Source of the DNA: Thermoleophilia bacterium UBA5186
Lineage (GTDB): Bacteria; Actinomycetota; Thermoleophilia; Gaiellales; Gaiellaceae
Assembly (NCBI GenBank): GCA_002413095.1
Contig: DHWI01000051.1
Location: 9,905-16,777, forward strand
Length of the DNA: 6,873 nt
Reading direction: 5' to 3'
The notes beneath the pieces are model-generated. The model did not search any database. It was not told the DNA's origin and worked only from the letters and a program-made list of their open reading frames with translations. The first letter of the stretch is position 1, and each line of letters opens with the position of its first letter. This document shows, in pieces, positions 1 to 5,429 of this stretch. Made by a program: the position numbers and the translations under genes.

Positions 1-395
1 AAGGCGGCCGCCTCTTCGAACGACAGCTCGTCGGGGAGCGGGTACACGTTCGTGGCCGGGACGGCGATCAGCTCGGCATGCGTCCCGTCGGTGTGCTCGC
101 CGATGACGGTGATCGTCTCGCCGTGTGCGATCCCCGGGTTGAGCACGACGCGCTGCCCGGGGTCGAAGCCGTCGACGCCTTCGCCGAGCGCTTCCACCAA
201 TCCGGCCCCGTCCGCGCCGAGGGTCCGCGGCTTCGGAACCGACGGGAGGCCCTTGCGCACCCAGAGGTCGAGATGGTTCAGCGAGGCGGCTCGAAGCCGC
301 ACCAGGACCTGTCCGGTGCCTGGCACCGGGTCCGGGACGTCCTCGTATCGGAGGACATCGGGTCCGCCGTCCTCGTGTATCCGCACGGCCTTCAC
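1..395 (-). CDS. MDR-family alcohol dehydrogenase / quinone oxidoreductase, N-terminal part (cut by window edge)
   Basis: About 131 N-terminal residues of a medium-chain dehydrogenase/reductase, an NAD(P)-dependent cytoplasmic oxidoreductase of unknown substrate. Translating the minus strand from GTG at 395 gives MKAVRIHEDGG, then LVRLRAASLNHLDLWVRKG (about 31-49), then GADGAG (60-65) and a GroES-like fold ending PDELSFEEAAA. The nucleotide-binding Rossmann half lies beyond the window. Position 40 is Asn (SLNHLD) where zinc alcohol dehydrogenases have a catalytic Cys, so a catalytic zinc is doubtful. The four-Cys structural-zinc lobe that many close relatives carry after NPG is absent: NPGIAHGETITVIGEH runs straight on. 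GTG 401 is an alternative start two codons upstream; 395 gives the usual MKAVRI beginning. No Shine-Dalgarno is evident. A REP-like palindrome lies in frame at residues 23-28. Family assignment is firm, substrate unknown. Confidence 0.85.
   Translation of the reverse strand, partial: MKAVRIHEDGGPDVLRYEDVPDPVPGTGQVLVRLRAASLNHLDLWVRKGLPSVPKPRTLGADGAGLVEALGEGVDGFDPGQRVVLNPGIAHGETITVIGEHTDGTHAELIAVPATNVYPLPDELSFEEAAA
313..329. repeat. 17-bp REP-like palindrome inside the MDR gene
   Basis: A perfect palindrome apart from its centre base, with core GTGCCTGGCAC at 316-326. On the coding (minus) strand it reads CCGGTGCCAGGCACCGG and encodes PVPGTG in the loop before the first GroES-like strand. It is the exact reverse complement of the copy at 648-664, and its core is shared with the pair next to the RAYT gene at 3961-3998. 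MDR proteins often have a P-x-PGPG-like turn here, so the peptide is tolerated. Confidence 0.8.
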
Positions 396-410
396 GGGCA
401 CAATCGTTTC

Positions 411-1415
411 ATGACAGCCGAGGAGTTGACGCAGCTGGCCGAACGGCTCGGCCTCGACGCCGTCGGGGCCGCGCCTGCAGAGCCCTACGTCGAGACGGAG
501 CGCCACATCGCCGAGCGCCGCGCCCGCGGCCTCTTCGCGGACATGCGCTTCACCATGGCGCAGCCGGAGACGTCATGCCATCCGGAGTCGCTGCTGCCCG
601 GCGCGCTCACCGTGATCTCCGCCGCGCTGTGCTATTGGGCCCCGGAGCCGGTGCCAGGCACCGGACGTGGCCGTCTCGCCCGGTACACGTGGAGCGACCG
701 CTACGCGGAGCTGCGAGAGAAGCTCGATGCGCTGGGGCGGGAGCTCGGCGGCAACTACCGCGTCCTCGTCGATGCGAACCAGCACGTCGACCGCGAGGCA
801 GCTGCACGCTCGGGCGTCGGCTTCTACGGCAAGAACACGCTCCTGATCACGCGGCGCCACGGCTCGTGGGTCGTGCTCGGCACGCTCGTCACCGACGTCA
901 AGCTCGACCGGACTGCGCCGCTCGACGCGAACTGCGGCTCCTGCACGCTCTGCATCGACGCCTGCCCGACGGGCGCGCTCGACGAGCCCGGCGTGCTCGA
1001 CTCGACCCGCTGCCTTTCTTACTGGACGCAGGCGCCCGCGCCGATTCCCAAGCCGTTCCGCGCGCCCCTCGAGGACCGCGTCTACGGCTGCGACATCTGC
1101 CAGGACGTCTGCCCGTGGAACCGCGGAGTGGAGAAGAGGCGGGCCGGCGAGCCGCTCCCGGAAGGCGCGACGCCGCACGTCTCTCTCGTCGATTGGCTCG
1201 AGGCGGACGGCGCCGAGCTCGTCGACCGGTTCGACCGGCTGTACGTCCCTGGCAACGACGCCCGCTTTCTGCGCCGCAACGCCCTGGTCGCGCTCGGGAA
1301 CACAGGCGGCCCCGAGCACCGGCCTCTCGTCGAGCGCTTCGCAGCCGGCGACGACACGCTGCTCGCGGAGACTGCGGACTGGGCGCTGGAACAGCTGGCG
1401 GAACGCGGAATCTAG
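411..1415 (+). CDS. queG: Epoxyqueuosine reductase QueG
   Basis: QueG catalyses the last step of queuosine synthesis: cobalamin-dependent reduction of epoxyqueuosine to queuosine at the wobble base of GUN-anticodon tRNAs, in the cytoplasm. The 334-residue product has the family layout: N-terminal domain, then RVLVDANQHVDREAAARSG with Asp121 at the expected catalytic position, then GFYGKNTLLI. Two [4Fe-4S] clusters follow: C175-x2-C178-x2-C181-x3-C185P, then C201 (CLSYWT) and C227-x2-C230-x3-C234PWN. The C-terminus ends in a short HEAT-like helical repeat (about 283-330). Length is typical or slightly short. ATG 411 gives MTAEELTQLAERLGLD, a normal start; the frame is open upstream to about 78, but that stretch overlaps the divergent dehydrogenase. 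No clear RBS, so translation may be leaderless. No other queuosine genes are in view. A REP-like palindrome encodes residues 80-85 in a variable loop. Confidence 0.93.
   Translation: MTAEELTQLAERLGLDAVGAAPAEPYVETERHIAERRARGLFADMRFTMAQPETSCHPESLLPGALTVISAALCYWAPEPVPGTGRGRLARYTWSDRYAELREKLDALGRELGGNYRVLVDANQHVDREAAARSGVGFYGKNTLLITRRHGSWVVLGTLVTDVKLDRTAPLDANCGSCTLCIDACPTGALDEPGVLDSTRCLSYWTQAPAPIPKPFRAPLEDRVYGCDICQDVCPWNRGVEKRRAGEPLPEGATPHVSLVDWLEADGAELVDRFDRLYVPGNDARFLRRNALVALGNTGGPEHRPLVERFAAGDDTLLAETADWALEQLAERGI
648..664. repeat. 17-bp REP-like palindrome inside queG
   Basis: CCGGTGCCAGGCACCGG, perfect apart from the centre base, core GTGCCAGGCAC at 651-661. It is read in frame as PVPGTG (QueG residues 80-85), between CYWAPE and the conserved GRLARY segment. 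The coding strand matches the MDR-gene copy over 19 identical bases (CCGGTGCCAGGCACCGGAC). The five bases before it match too after one mismatch, so the two copies agree at about 24 of 25 positions. Confidence 0.8.
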
Positions 1416-3430
1416 GCCCGGGCGCGGAGCCGGGCGACGCCGAGCTCCTGCGCGAGTGCCTTCGCGTGCGAGGCGACGTCGCGCCGCAAGTCCTCGGGCT
1501 CGAGGACGATCGCCTCGCCGCGGTAGGAGAAGATCTCGCCGAGGAGCCACTCCTTGCTCCCGACCGGCGCTTCGGAGATCGCCGCCCCGTCCGACAGGGC
1601 GCGTGCGTCGCCGCGCTCGACGCGCCAGCGGGCGATCGCCTTCGAGTACCAGATCCGCGCGTGCCGGGAATCGCGCAGGCCGCGCGGCTCGAACCCTTCC
1701 CGGGGCTCGAACTTGTCGCGTGTCAGCCGCGCGCTCCGCATCCGATCGAGGCGGAAGCTGCGCTCGCCGTCGGACGTGCGATCCCAGGTGTGGACGTACC
1801 AGTGGGGAAGGCGGCGCTCAAGAGCGTACGGCTCCACCATGCGCGTCGACGGCGTCTCCTCGCCCTCCTTCAGGTACTCGACCTCGACCAGCCGGCGCTC
1901 GCGGATTCCGTCCGTGAGCTTTCCGACCAGGTCCTCCTCGGCTACGTCCACATGGGGCTGGGGCGTCTGGGCCAGCTCGAACTCGCCGAACGTCTCCTCG
2001 AGCTTGCGTCGGACGCGCTCGAGCGGCGTGTTCGCGTCGGCCGCGATCATCGGCCCGACGAACTCGAGCGCCAGGCGAATCGCGCGGGCCTCGAGCGGGG
2101 TCAGGCGCGGCGCCGCCCTGAACGTCTCCCCGTAGAGCTCCTTGTCGACGAAGACTGTGTCGCCGCGGAGCTCCGCGTACACCGTGTAGCAGCCGCCACC
2201 GAAGTTGACGAGATTCAGGAGCGACAGGTGCTCTTCGAGTGCGTCCTCCGGGATGCGGAAGCGGTCGATGAGCTCCTGCGCCTGGATCTCGGCGGAGCTC
2301 TCGTCGCCGCACTCCGCCAGGAGGTACGCGAGCAGCGCCTGGAGCACGGCGAAACGCTCGGGCACGACGGGCCCGGCGGGCCTGTCACCCGTGCCGTTCT
2401 CGACGGCGACGGCCGCCTCGCGCGCGACCCGAGGCAGCTCGCCTTCGTGTGCGGCGCGAACCTTGCGCACGGCGTCCGCGACCTCGCGCCGGAGCTCGTC
2501 CGGCTCGAGCGGGATCGCGCGACCGTCCTGTCTCAGGATCCACGAGGCCAGTAGGGGGATGGACGAGTACGGCGTGACGAACACTCCGTCCTCGACGCGG
2601 CCGACTTCCCCATACGTTCGCTCGACCCACCAGGCGGTGTCCCCGACGACCTCGATCCGGGCCTCGCCGAGGATCTCGCCGACCTGCCAGGGCGGTCGTC
2701 CCCGGAACTCGTCGATGTCGAAGTCGGCGGGGATCCGGAAGTCGCGCTCGCGGCGCGTGGCGAATCGGATGTCGCCGCGGATCCGGGCGACGCGGAACGT
2801 GCGCATGTCCTTGCGATCGAGGTCCTGGGCCACCACGTACCAGACGCCGTTGTCGTTCAAGAGGGCGTAAGGATTGACGGTCCGCTCCGCGGTCTTGTTC
2901 CGCCCGATCGACCAGTAGTCGAACTTGACCGTCCTCTGCTTCGAGATCGCCCCCTCGAGCTTTCCGAGCCGGCCCGGCATTTCCGGCGAGTAGTCGGGAT
3001 CGAGCACCTCCACCCGGACCGCGGTGGCCGTGTGCGCCTCGGCGAACCCGGGTCGACCGAGCGCGAGGTTCTGGAGAGCGAGCCGCAACGGCTCGGCGTA
3101 CGCGAACTTGCCCTCCAGGAGGTAGAAGCAGGTCTGCAGCGCCGCGAGCTCCTCGTCGGAGAGCTCGAGCGGCGGCAGGAAGTACTGCTCCGAGCGCAGC
3201 GTGTAGAGCTCCTCGCTCGTGAACTCGTCGCGCTGGGAGTGCAGGGGCACGCCGAGCGCCACCAGCTCGGCGCGGTCGGAGTAGAACCGTCGCGCGAAGG
3301 CCTCGTCGGACATCTCCGAGTAGCCCTCGACGTTCTGCTTGACGTCGCGCGCAGTGATCGGCCGCCGTTCCGCCATCAGGTAGGAGACGAGCGAGAGCTG
3401 GCGGATCAGCTTGTCGGTGTCGTGCGACAC
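1412..3430 (-). CDS. pafBC: Fused PafB-PafC WYL-domain transcriptional activator (DNA-damage response)
   Basis: A 672-residue tandem WYL regulator. In actinobacteria PafB and PafC, separate or fused, form the activator of the LexA-independent DNA-damage response. Half one has a winged HTH (about 5-65: DKLIRQLSLVSYLMAERRP, then GYSEMSDEAFARRFYSDRAEL), WYL domain 1 (about 160-225, motif W197-Y198-V199) and a C-terminal WCX domain (about 255-328). Half two repeats this: HTH-like (about 360-430), WYL domain 2 (about 510-570, W544-Y545-V546) and WCX (about 590-665). Start is GTG 3430; an in-frame TAG at 3443-3445 rules out longer N-termini except through a non-standard codon. No Shine-Dalgarno; TAGATT at 3440-3445 could be a -10 box for a near-leaderless transcript, but no -35 was found. 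The stop overlaps the convergent queG stop. No Pup-proteasome or tat genes, the usual neighbours, are in view. A RAYT gene abuts its 5' end. Confidence 0.85.
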   Translation of the reverse strand: MSHDTDKLIRQLSLVSYLMAERRPITARDVKQNVEGYSEMSDEAFARRFYSDRAELVALGVPLHSQRDEFTSEELYTLRSEQYFLPPLELSDEELAALQTCFYLLEGKFAYAEPLRLALQNLALGRPGFAEAHTATAVRVEVLDPDYSPEMPGRLGKLEGAISKQRTVKFDYWSIGRNKTAERTVNPYALLNDNGVWYVVAQDLDRKDMRTFRVARIRGDIRFATRRERDFRIPADFDIDEFRGRPPWQVGEILGEARIEVVGDTAWWVERTYGEVGRVEDGVFVTPYSSIPLLASWILRQDGRAIPLEPDELRREVADAVRKVRAAHEGELPRVAREAAVAVENGTGDRPAGPVVPERFAVLQALLAYLLAECGDESSAEIQAQELIDRFRIPEDALEEHLSLLNLVNFGGGCYTVYAELRGDTVFVDKELYGETFRAAPRLTPLEARAIRLALEFVGPMIAADANTPLERVRRKLEETFGEFELAQTPQPHVDVAEEDLVGKLTDGIRERRLVEVEYLKEGEETPSTRMVEPYALERRLPHWYVHTWDRTSDGERSFRLDRMRSARLTRDKFEPREGFEPRGLRDSRHARIWYSKAIARWRVERGDARALSDGAAISEAPVGSKEWLLGEIFSYRGEAIVLEPEDLRRDVASHAKALAQELGVARLRARA

Positions 3431-3884
3431 GTAGGAGCGAATCTATCGGACGCACTCCGCGCAGAGACGACCAAGGCCAGTTCTCTGCACGAGACGCGAG
3501 TCCCGCGCGGACGGGATTGTTCCAGACATACAGGAGCGTGTCCTCGAGCTGCGTCTCGTCGGCGATCGGCTCGGCCCAATAGCGGCGGCCGAAGAGGTGG
3601 TCGCGCCGCTCGTGGCGGCCGTTGAAGCCGCGCGCATAGTCGCCGTTCAGGTCGCGCATCCCGAGATCCAGGTTTGCCTCGCGGGTCTCGACGACGAGGT
3701 GGTAGTGGTTGCCCATCAGGCAGTAGCCATGGATCCGCCAGCGATAGCGGCGCGCCACGCGTGCGAGCACGTGCAGGAAGACGACGCGGTCCTCGTTGTC
3801 CCGGTAGATGGACATGCCGCAGTTGCCGCGCGTCGTGACGTGGTAGTACGCCCCGGCGAAGATCGATCGCAGCGGTCGCGCCAT
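3431..3884 (-). pseudogene. REP-associated tyrosine transposase (Y1/HUH, RAYT), probably truncated at its C-terminus
   Basis: An IS200/REP-type Y1 transposase (TnpA_REP), a single-strand DNA nuclease/strand-transferase thought to mobilise or process REP palindromes. From ATG 3884: MARPLRSIFAGAYYHVTTRG (1-20), NEDRVVFLHVLARVARRY (30-47), the HUH motif H60-Y61-H62 in GYCLMGNHYHLVVE, probable nucleophile Y83 in LNGDYARGFN, DHLFGRRYW (95-103), then NNPVRAGL and the terminal W136-P-W138-SS. These catalytic residues are all present. After about residue 143 similarity ends, and the frame has no stop until 2385, running about 350 codons through pafBC in a different frame. Many relatives have a longer C-terminal tail ending in their own stop. 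I therefore call it truncated; a shortened active domain cannot be excluded. GTG 3929 is an alternative start adding a basic 15-residue extension. REP copies lie about 80-110 bp upstream. Confidence 0.72.
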
Positions 3885-3960
3885 GCCGCGACCGTACCGC
3901 CGCACGGCGCGCTTCAGGCGGTTCGACACAGATTCGGCACACGCGCCGTCGGTCCACCAC

Positions 3961-3998
3961 CCGTGCCAGGCACTGGACGGGCGCCGTGCCAGGCACGG
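3961..3998. repeat. Pair of REP-like palindromes beside the RAYT gene
   Basis: Two copies of the 13-mer CCGTGCCAGGCAC at 3961-3973 and 3984-3996, directly repeated with a 23-bp period. Each contains the palindrome core GTGCCAGGCAC. The second extends to a 15-bp palindrome, CCGTGCCAGGCACGG (3984-3998). The first is flanked by a separate outer inverted pair, GTCCA at 3952-3956 and TGGAC at 3974-3978. They sit in the gap between the RAYT start and the stop of the next gene. A REP doublet flanking a RAYT gene is the classical arrangement. Confidence 0.7.
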
Positions 3999-4052
3999 GC
4001 CGGGTCTGCACGGGCAGCGGCGGAAGCGCCTAGTGCGGGCGCACCCGGGCGT

Positions 4053-4502
4053 TCAGGCGGCGACGCGCGTGCGCTCGAGGTGCTGGTGCGAGGGGCAGTA
4101 GTCGCGCTCGGGCAGCGGCGTCCGCTGGCACGGCTTCCCCTTGCGCGTCGTCGCCCGGCACCGGGCGATGCCCCCGTCGAGCGCGCCCGCCTCGATCTGC
4201 TCCTCGATGAACGCGACGGCCGCCCCGACCCCTTCCTGCACCGCCCACGCGACCTGCGCCTGGGCAGTGATCGGAAAATAGCGGCGGATGTCCTGGAAGA
4301 GCGCTCGGTCGGGCTTTGAGAAATAGAGAGGATCCTTCGCGAGCCGCTCCATCGTCTGCTCGCACGCGACCAGCACGTCACGCCTCGATTCGAGCTGCGA
4401 CCTGTGATCGGCATAAGGCTCGATCAGGTCCTTAATAGACCTGTAGATCGCCCGCGAGTACTGATACATGCAACTCTGCAACTGAAGGGCGCGCTCTTCC
4501 AT
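4053..4502 (-). CDS. Small hypothetical protein with C-terminal Cys/His zinc-binding motif
   Basis: A 149-residue protein I do not recognise by name. Residues 1-110 look helical and have no transmembrane segment (MEERALQLQ, SIKDLIEPYADHRSQLESRR, YFPITAQAQVAWAVQEG, AFIEEQIEAG). The last 35 residues carry a compact metal site, C115-x9-C125-x10-C136-x2-H139, in the pattern C-x-ATT-x-KG-x-PC ... YCPSHQ. Short C/C/C/H zinc modules of this style are found near the ends of various bacterial proteins of unknown function. Start is ATG 4502, backed by GGAGAG seven bases upstream, the best RBS in the window. A plausible promoter and a leader hairpin lie further upstream, so it is probably transcribed alone. 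Coding looks genuine: balanced composition and clear domain structure. A nucleic-acid-binding or structural role is possible but unproven. Confidence 0.82.
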   Translation of the reverse strand: MEERALQLQSCMYQYSRAIYRSIKDLIEPYADHRSQLESRRDVLVACEQTMERLAKDPLYFSKPDRALFQDIRRYFPITAQAQVAWAVQEGVGAAVAFIEEQIEAGALDGGIARCRATTRKGKPCQRTPLPERDYCPSHQHLERTRVAA

Positions 4503-4509
4503 GTCTCGA

Positions 4510-4515
4510 CTCTCC
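4510..4515 (-). promoter_or_regulatory. Shine-Dalgarno site for the small zinc-motif gene
   Basis: On the minus strand GGAGAG stands seven bases before ATG 4502, a good match to the ribosome-binding consensus at normal spacing. It fixes the start of this gene and contrasts with the other genes here, which lack a clear RBS. Confidence 0.7.
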
Positions 4516-4549
4516 AGATCCTATTGATGCCGCTCAAAGGCTTTGTTAA

Positions 4550-4579
4550 CGGGGAGTTAATCCTTGGCCGCGCTCCCCG
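4550..4579 (-). promoter_or_regulatory. Inverted repeat / stem-loop in the leader of the zinc-motif gene
   Basis: A perfect 7-bp inverted repeat: CGGGGAG at 4550-4556 and CTCCCCG at 4573-4579, separated by 16 bases. It lies between the predicted promoter (4588-4616) and the start codon, so it would form a stem-loop in the 5' leader. A second small inverted repeat, TTAAC-GGGGA-GTTAA (4546-4560), overlaps its left arm and could be a protein-binding site or a competing fold. There is no U-tract, so a simple terminator is unlikely. A regulatory function is inference only. Confidence 0.35.
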
Positions 4580-4587
4580 ACGGCGCG

Positions 4588-4616
4588 AGTCTATCCAGAT
4601 CGATGCGTTGTTACAA
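4588..4616 (-). promoter_or_regulatory. Candidate housekeeping promoter for the zinc-motif gene
   Basis: Minus strand: TTGTAA (-35, 4611-4616), a 17-base spacer, then TAGACT (-10, 4588-4593), each matching four of six consensus bases, with the actinobacterial TAnnnT form at -10. Predicted transcription starts near 4581, giving a leader of about 79 bases. The surrounding gap (4503-4717) is visibly less GC-rich than the genes. The rest of it holds only a weak hairpin (TGTCT 4632-4636 / AGACA 4644-4648) and no gene that I can see. Confidence 0.45.
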
Positions 4617-4717
4617 AGTCGCGTTTCGTCTTGTCTGATTTGTAGACAGAGCCCGTCGTAGCGCAAGGTCTCCCACCGATTCGTGGCCCAAACGCGCTCC
4701 GCTACACCTCCTGCAGC

Positions 4718-5428
4718 TCAGCGCGCAATCTGCCTGGGATACGGCGTTTGGAATCCGGCATCGCGCGCCGCGGACACGGCGTTCGTCGCCTCGGCGGAGC
4801 CCGGGTAGAAGCCGGAGAAGACGACGTAGTAGCCGGGATGGAGGGTCGAGAAGTCGGACGATACGAGCACGCCCACGTCCTGCAAGCCTGCGCGAATCGC
4901 CCGACGTGCCTCCGCGACCGCTTGCGCGCGGCCGGCGGTCGTGGGGATCGAATTCAGGACGACGGTGTACCCGCTTCGGCCCGCGGGCCACGAGCGGACG
5001 CGATTGGTCGGAGGTGCGGTCGTCGTGGTCCGCGTCGTTTTGGTCTGCGCGGTCGTCGTGGCGGTTTCGGTCGGCGTCGTCTCGGTCACGGTGCCGGTGT
5101 CGGCGTTCGTACCGACCGTCCGATTGTCGGTGGCCACGAGCCTGTTGCTGTGCGCGTTGCCACGATCGGCGAGGATGACCACGGTGGCCGCCACTGCCGC
5201 CACGGCCAGCCCGAGCAGGGCCGCCCAGACCCAGTCGCCGGGGTACCACGGAACCCGGCGCTGCCACGCCCCGCGCAGCGCCCTCGTCGCTCGCGCGCCT
5301 GGGAGCCGGAGCCCGCACTCGAGGCAGTACTCCTGACCTGCGTCGTAGGGCGTCCCGCACCGCGGACAGTCACCGGACTCGGGACCGGCCGCCGCGGGAG
5401 TATCGGAGGAAGGAGGAGAGCCTTCCAC
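4718..5428 (-). CDS. Zinc-ribbon, single-TM protein with extracytoplasmic SPOR-like domain
   Basis: A 236-residue membrane protein. In order: a short Pro/Ser-rich N-terminus; a zinc ribbon with C21-x2-C24 and C35-x2-C38 (CPRCGTPYDAGQEYCLECG); one transmembrane helix at about 67-87 (VWAALLGLAVAAVAATVVIL); a Thr-rich, low-complexity linker (about 103-141) typical of a segment crossing the cell wall; and a C-terminal domain (about 153-233: GYTVVLNSIP, then AEARRAIRAG, GYYVVFSGFY, AVSAARDAGF) resembling SPOR domains, which bind denuded peptidoglycan glycan strands, often at division septa. The expected topology is ribbon in the cytoplasm, SPOR-like domain outside. Start is GTG 5428, one base after the stop of the upstream gene, so translation is probably coupled. 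The SPOR call rests on the fold pattern of two beta-alpha repeats, not on a profile search. The specific function is unknown. Confidence 0.85.
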   Translation of the reverse strand: MEGSPPSSDTPAAAGPESGDCPRCGTPYDAGQEYCLECGLRLPGARATRALRGAWQRRVPWYPGDWVWAALLGLAVAAVAATVVILADRGNAHSNRLVATDNRTVGTNADTGTVTETTPTETATTTAQTKTTRTTTTAPPTNRVRSWPAGRSGYTVVLNSIPTTAGRAQAVAEARRAIRAGLQDVGVLVSSDFSTLHPGYYVVFSGFYPGSAEATNAVSAARDAGFQTPYPRQIAR

Positions 5429-5429
5429 G

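Noticed and set aside
78..410. Upstream extension of queG to an ATG at 78
   Set aside because: The extension is antisense to a well-supported MDR coding region, has no QueG similarity, and the family start fits ATG 411.
1686..1712. Near-tandem GGCTCGAAC repeats in pafBC
   Set aside because: They encode a simple FEPREGFEPRG segment in a linker; a short coding duplication without sign of mobility or regulation.
575..2554. Long plus-strand open frame of 659 codons
   Set aside because: Arg/Ala/Pro-rich shadow of queG in another frame and of pafBC on the opposite strand; no recognisable domain, while the overlapping frames carry clear QueG and WYL motifs.
3411..3440. TTGTCGGTG at 3411-3419, resembling the mycobacterial PafBC-dependent (RecA-NDp) promoter motif
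   Set aside because: It lies on the plus strand inside the pafBC coding start (codons for DTDKL), and no TAnnnT box follows at the required eight-base spacing.
4154..4170. GCCCGGCACCGGGC, a near-palindrome resembling the REP core
   Set aside because: Lacks the GTGCCNGGCAC core and lies within codons of the small zinc-motif gene; treated as GC-rich coincidence.
4617..4717. Possible tRNA or small RNA in the less GC-rich gap
   Set aside because: No T-loop consensus, no cloverleaf arms and only a weak 5-bp hairpin (4632-4648); nothing supports an RNA gene.
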